Origin: an uncultured Actinomycetes bacterium
GTDB taxonomy: Bacteria > Actinomycetota > Actinomycetes > Nanopelagicales > Nanopelagicaceae
Direction of reading: 5' to 3'
Length of the DNA stretch: 35,069 bases
NCBI GenBank assembly: GCA_903825945.1
Contig: CAIKCJ010000018.1
Coordinates: 64,737-99,805 of the forward strand
Both the position numbers and the translations under genes were made by a program. The notes beneath the pieces are model-generated. The model was not told the DNA's origin, made no database searches, and saw nothing but the letters and a program-made list of their open reading frames with translations. This document shows, in pieces, positions 32,790 through 35,069 of the stretch (the first letter of the stretch is position 1; each line of letters opens with the position of its first letter).

Positions 32790-34353
32790 GTTGGACACTC
32801 AAGTACAGCGAATCGTTCGAGATCTTCCCAATGACAAAGGTTGGCGCGATCTTAAGCGTGCAGAAGGCGAAGTACTAGAGGGCCTGGCTCCATCAGAGGA
32901 TGCAGAGTCGGTACTTAGCCTGGTTCACATCTCGGATCTTCATATCTGCGATGCGCAATCTCCTGCTCGAGCTGAACTTATGGATCGATTTGCCGATCCA
33001 CATCATCCGATGTCGCAGCTCATCAAATTAGTTGGCGCTTATCGCGCACAAGAAATCCTAACGACTCAAACTCTTGAGTCGATGATCCGAACAATAAATC
33101 AGATTGAGCATGGACCAGCAACAACTCGTCCAATAGATGCGGTCGTTGTCACAGGGGATGTCACGGACAACGCTCAGCGCAACGAACTCTCTTGGTATTT
33201 AGCGCTCATGGATGGCGGCATCGTGCATCCCGATAGCGGTGACTTCGGGGTTTGGGAAGGCGTAGCTTCGAACGATCCCAAGAAGTATGACCCTTCATAT
33301 TGGAATCCGGAAGGAACACCAGAGGGTTGCATTGATGATTACCCACGCTCTCTCTATGGTCTACCAACAATTCCTGGCTTAACCGATGCAGTGCGCCAAC
33401 CATTCACCGCAACTGGTCTGCGACATCGTTGGTTTGCAACTCATGGAAATCACGATGCGATGCTTCAGGGTACTGTGCCAGCAGCTCCGCAGCTTCTTGC
33501 AATGGCTATTGGTGATAAGCGCTTGGTGTCGTTGGCACCAGATAGCGATTTGAATGAGATTTTCAGCAAGTGGACCCAGGTAGGTCCGGCCGGCTACGCG
33601 TCTCCAGAGGGTGGTCAATTTGTTGATCAAACAAGAGATGAAAATCGGAGCTTCAACGATGCATCTGATTGGGCCAAGATTCATCTTGCATGCGACCATG
33701 ATGGTCATGGCCTCAGCCATGAAAATCAAGTAGCCGGAACCAAATATTGGTTTAAGGATGTTGGAGCCGTTCGCTTGATTTCTTTGGACACAGTCAACAC
33801 TCATGGTGGCTGGCAAGGTTCACTCGATGAGAGCCAATTTAATTGGCTTAAAAGTGTTCTGAGCGATCCAACCCCTCGATATATCGTTTTGCTCTCACAC
33901 CATCCAGCTGCGACTCTTTTTAATGACTATGCGCCAGAAAATGGCGAGCGTCGCATCTGCCAGGATGAGCTCGTTGCCGAACTTCTCAAGCATGAGCGAG
34001 TTATCCTCTGGCTTGCTGGACATAATCACGAGCACGCGGTTGAACATATCGGTGGTAATGATCTGCGTGGCTTCTGGCATGTGCAGACAGGGTCAAATAT
34101 TGATTGGCCGCAACAGGGTCGATTGGTAGAAATTCTTGAACAGAACGAACGAATCGTTATTGCAACATCAGTATTTGATCATCAAAGCCCTATTGATCTT
34201 AAGGAAGCAACGTCAGATCTATCGGACCCAGTTAATCTTGCAGGCATTTCACGCATCTTGTCTGCCAATCATTGGCAACGTCGCTCTGGTGAATTTGATC
34301 TAGAGTTGATGTCAGGAAAAATAGAAGATCGGAATCGATACCTTTGGCTCTAA
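32782..34353 (+). CDS. Calcineurin-like metallophosphoesterase with long inserts
   Basis: The ATG at 32782 overlaps the ATPase stop by 8 bases and gives 523 residues ('MPKLDTQVQRIVRDLPNDKG'). All five dimetal motifs are present: Asp52 and His54 in 'ISDLHICD', Asp126 in 'VTGDVTDN', 'GNHD' at 222-225, 'LLSHHPAA' near 374 and 'LAGHNHEHA' near 414. Long insertions between motifs resemble the actinobacterial family built around Propionibacterium PPA1498 (TIGR03767), but here there is no twin-arginine signal, so the enzyme is cytoplasmic. Sitting between the transporter and the PhnZ-like gene, it probably hydrolyses a phosphonate or phosphate ester that enters through this transporter, such as a conjugated aminophosphonate. 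That role is inference. Confidence 0.82.
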   Translation: MPKLDTQVQRIVRDLPNDKGWRDLKRAEGEVLEGLAPSEDAESVLSLVHISDLHICDAQSPARAELMDRFADPHHPMSQLIKLVGAYRAQEILTTQTLESMIRTINQIEHGPATTRPIDAVVVTGDVTDNAQRNELSWYLALMDGGIVHPDSGDFGVWEGVASNDPKKYDPSYWNPEGTPEGCIDDYPRSLYGLPTIPGLTDAVRQPFTATGLRHRWFATHGNHDAMLQGTVPAAPQLLAMAIGDKRLVSLAPDSDLNEIFSKWTQVGPAGYASPEGGQFVDQTRDENRSFNDASDWAKIHLACDHDGHGLSHENQVAGTKYWFKDVGAVRLISLDTVNTHGGWQGSLDESQFNWLKSVLSDPTPRYIVLLSHHPAATLFNDYAPENGERRICQDELVAELLKHERVILWLAGHNHEHAVEHIGGNDLRGFWHVQTGSNIDWPQQGRLVEILEQNERIVIATSVFDHQSPIDLKEATSDLSDPVNLAGISRILSANHWQRRSGEFDLELMSGKIEDRNRYLWL

Positions 34354-34898
34354 CAACGTACGAAGAGATTGCAGAGATCTACTCATCAGGAGTTTCTGAA
34401 GAATATCTAGGCGAAGATGTGAAGCTTGTCGAGCATATGTTGCAATGTGCAGATCTTGCGTTGGCGGAAGGCGCTGCAGATCATTTAGTTCTTGCTGCCC
34501 TACTGCATGACATCGGTCATCTACTTATTCCTGACGCGACCGAAGCACATTTTTCAGGGGTAGATGCACACCATGACGAGATAGGTTCGCATTGGGTAGA
34601 AGAGCGATTCCCAGAGAGTGTGAGTCTTCCAATTCTGTTGCATGTGGATGCGAAAAAATACTTGGTGGCTACAGATAGTGAGTATTACGAGAAGCTTTCC
34701 CAAGCAAGTAAAGAGACTTTAGCGATGCAAGGTGGAGCACTCAGCCCAGAAGAGGCTGCGGAGTTTCTGCTGATGCCTGGAGCTCAAGAAGCCGTGCAAG
34801 TTCGACTGTGGGATGATCAGGCGAAAATTCGCGGTAAGGCAACCTCACAGATCGCTGATTTTAAAGCGATTATTGAGCGATTAGCGCTGCATCAATAA
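34344..34898 (+). CDS. PhnZ-like HD-domain diiron oxygenase
   Basis: A 184-residue HD-domain protein from a TTG start that overlaps the previous gene by 10 bases. The TTG is needed because the next possible starts (GTG at codon 26, ATG at codon 32) would remove the N-terminal active-site residues. It matches PhnZ: lid residues Tyr21 and Glu24 in 'EYLGEDV', His31, His55-Asp56 and His59 in 'LLHDIGHLL', His77 in 'HHDEIG', His100 and Lys104 in 'LHVDAKKYL', and an Asp at 157/158 in 'RLWDDQAK'. PhnZ uses a mixed-valent Fe(II)/Fe(III) pair to split the C-P bond of (R)-1-hydroxy-2-aminoethylphosphonate to glycine and phosphate; related enzymes act on other 1-hydroxyphosphonates. No PhnY gene is in the window to make the hydroxy substrate, so it may be imported or come from elsewhere. 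Confidence 0.8.
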   Translation: MALTTYEEIAEIYSSGVSEEYLGEDVKLVEHMLQCADLALAEGAADHLVLAALLHDIGHLLIPDATEAHFSGVDAHHDEIGSHWVEERFPESVSLPILLHVDAKKYLVATDSEYYEKLSQASKETLAMQGGALSPEEAAEFLLMPGAQEAVQVRLWDDQAKIRGKATSQIADFKAIIERLALHQ

Positions 34899-34905
34899 CC
34901 TGGGG

Positions 34906-34911
34906 TAATCT
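34906..34911 (+). promoter_or_regulatory. Possible -10 element for tRNA-Tyr
   Basis: TAATCT fits the actinobacterial TANNNT -10 form and lies 26 bases before the tRNA 5' end. A poor -35 candidate is TTAGCG at 34881-34886, with 19-base spacing. Low certainty. Confidence 0.3.
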
Positions 34912-34937
34912 ACGCTCGCTGCTTAACTGATAGCCCT

Positions 34938-35022
34938 GGCGGGTTGCCCGAGCGGCCAATGGGAGGGGACTGTAAATCCCCCGGCTCTGCCTTCGAAGGT
35001 TCAAATCCTTCACCCGCCACCA
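34938..35022 (+). tRNA. tRNA-Tyr (GTA anticodon)
   Basis: The acceptor stem is GGCGGGT (34938-34944) paired with ACCCGCC (35012-35018), followed by discriminator A and an encoded CCA. The anticodon stem GGGGA/TCCCC encloses the loop CTGTAAA with anticodon GTA. A long variable arm (around GGCTCTGCC) marks it as class II, as bacterial tRNA-Tyr is. The T arm is GAAGG-TTCAAAT-CCTTC (34995-35011). All stems pair fully. Confidence 0.95.
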
Positions 35023-35069
35023 GATAGCTGATCTATATATCAAGCGTATTTATATGTAATTGTGCGACC

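Noticed and set aside
26856-35022. Phosphonate cluster as a genomic island inserted at tRNA-Tyr
   Set aside because: The tRNA is adjacent, but no integrase or mobility gene is visible, I saw no duplicate of the tRNA 3' end near 26800, and base composition is not clearly different. The window ends 47 bases after the tRNA, so the far side cannot be judged.
35023-35069. Possible second tRNA or gene after tRNA-Tyr
   Set aside because: The remaining 47 bases are AT-rich with no stem or coding signal that can be supported.

Overview
The window looks like the chromosome of a free-living, low-to-medium GC Actinobacterium. Gene content, very short intergenic gaps, many GTG/ATG overlap starts and a base composition near 50% GC (by eye) fit the small-genome freshwater acI/Nanopelagicales type, but that placement is inference. 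The order proC ... serB-like HAD ... histidine phosphatase-resA-ccdA-resB-ccsB ... menA, menE, menB, menC, menD, menG, polyprenyl synthase resembles the known Mycobacterium order (roughly Rv0500-Rv0562), so most of the window is conserved actinobacterial backbone.

Layout. 1-3637: the end of proC, then two secreted proteins that converge (a beta-propeller-like protein and an 802-residue HExxH metalloprotease-like protein). 3674-9730: a glutaredoxin-like protein, XPB helicase, an M20 peptidase, a helicase-associated protein and a SerB-like HAD phosphatase. 9860-14159: histidine phosphatase plus the complete System II cytochrome c maturation set (TlpA/ResA lipoprotein, CcdA, ResB, CcsB). 14174-23499: nearly the whole classical menaquinone pathway (MenF, D, C, E, B, A, G, plus the prenyl-diphosphate synthase for the side chain), with BioY inside. 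23458-26791: RarD-like transporter, YajQ, an NCS1 nucleobase permease and a small membrane protein with a Gly/Asn-rich tail.

26856-34898 is the most interesting part: an apparent phosphonate uptake and degradation cluster. It encodes a flavin oxidase of the kind associated with phosphonate catabolism, a phosphonatase-like HAD hydrolase that keeps the Schiff-base lysine, a four-gene ABC importer of the 2-aminoethylphosphonate/iron type, a cytoplasmic metallophosphoesterase with all five motifs, and a PhnZ-like HD-domain diiron oxygenase with its six metal ligands and the Tyr/Glu lid pair. No PhnW transaminase, PhnY dioxygenase or C-P lyase gene is present in the window. Two different C-P-cleaving chemistries therefore sit side by side. 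The cluster carries unusual RNA/DNA structures: a hairpin that buries the ribosome binding site and start of the oxidase gene, a perfect 16-bp hairpin between the binding protein and permease genes, and a possible PHO box in front of the binding protein. A tRNA-Tyr gene closes the window.

No gene-free stretch exceeds 300 bases. I saw no insertion sequence, integrase, CRISPR array, rRNA or convincing hairpin-plus-U-tract terminator; several convergent gene pairs simply overlap.
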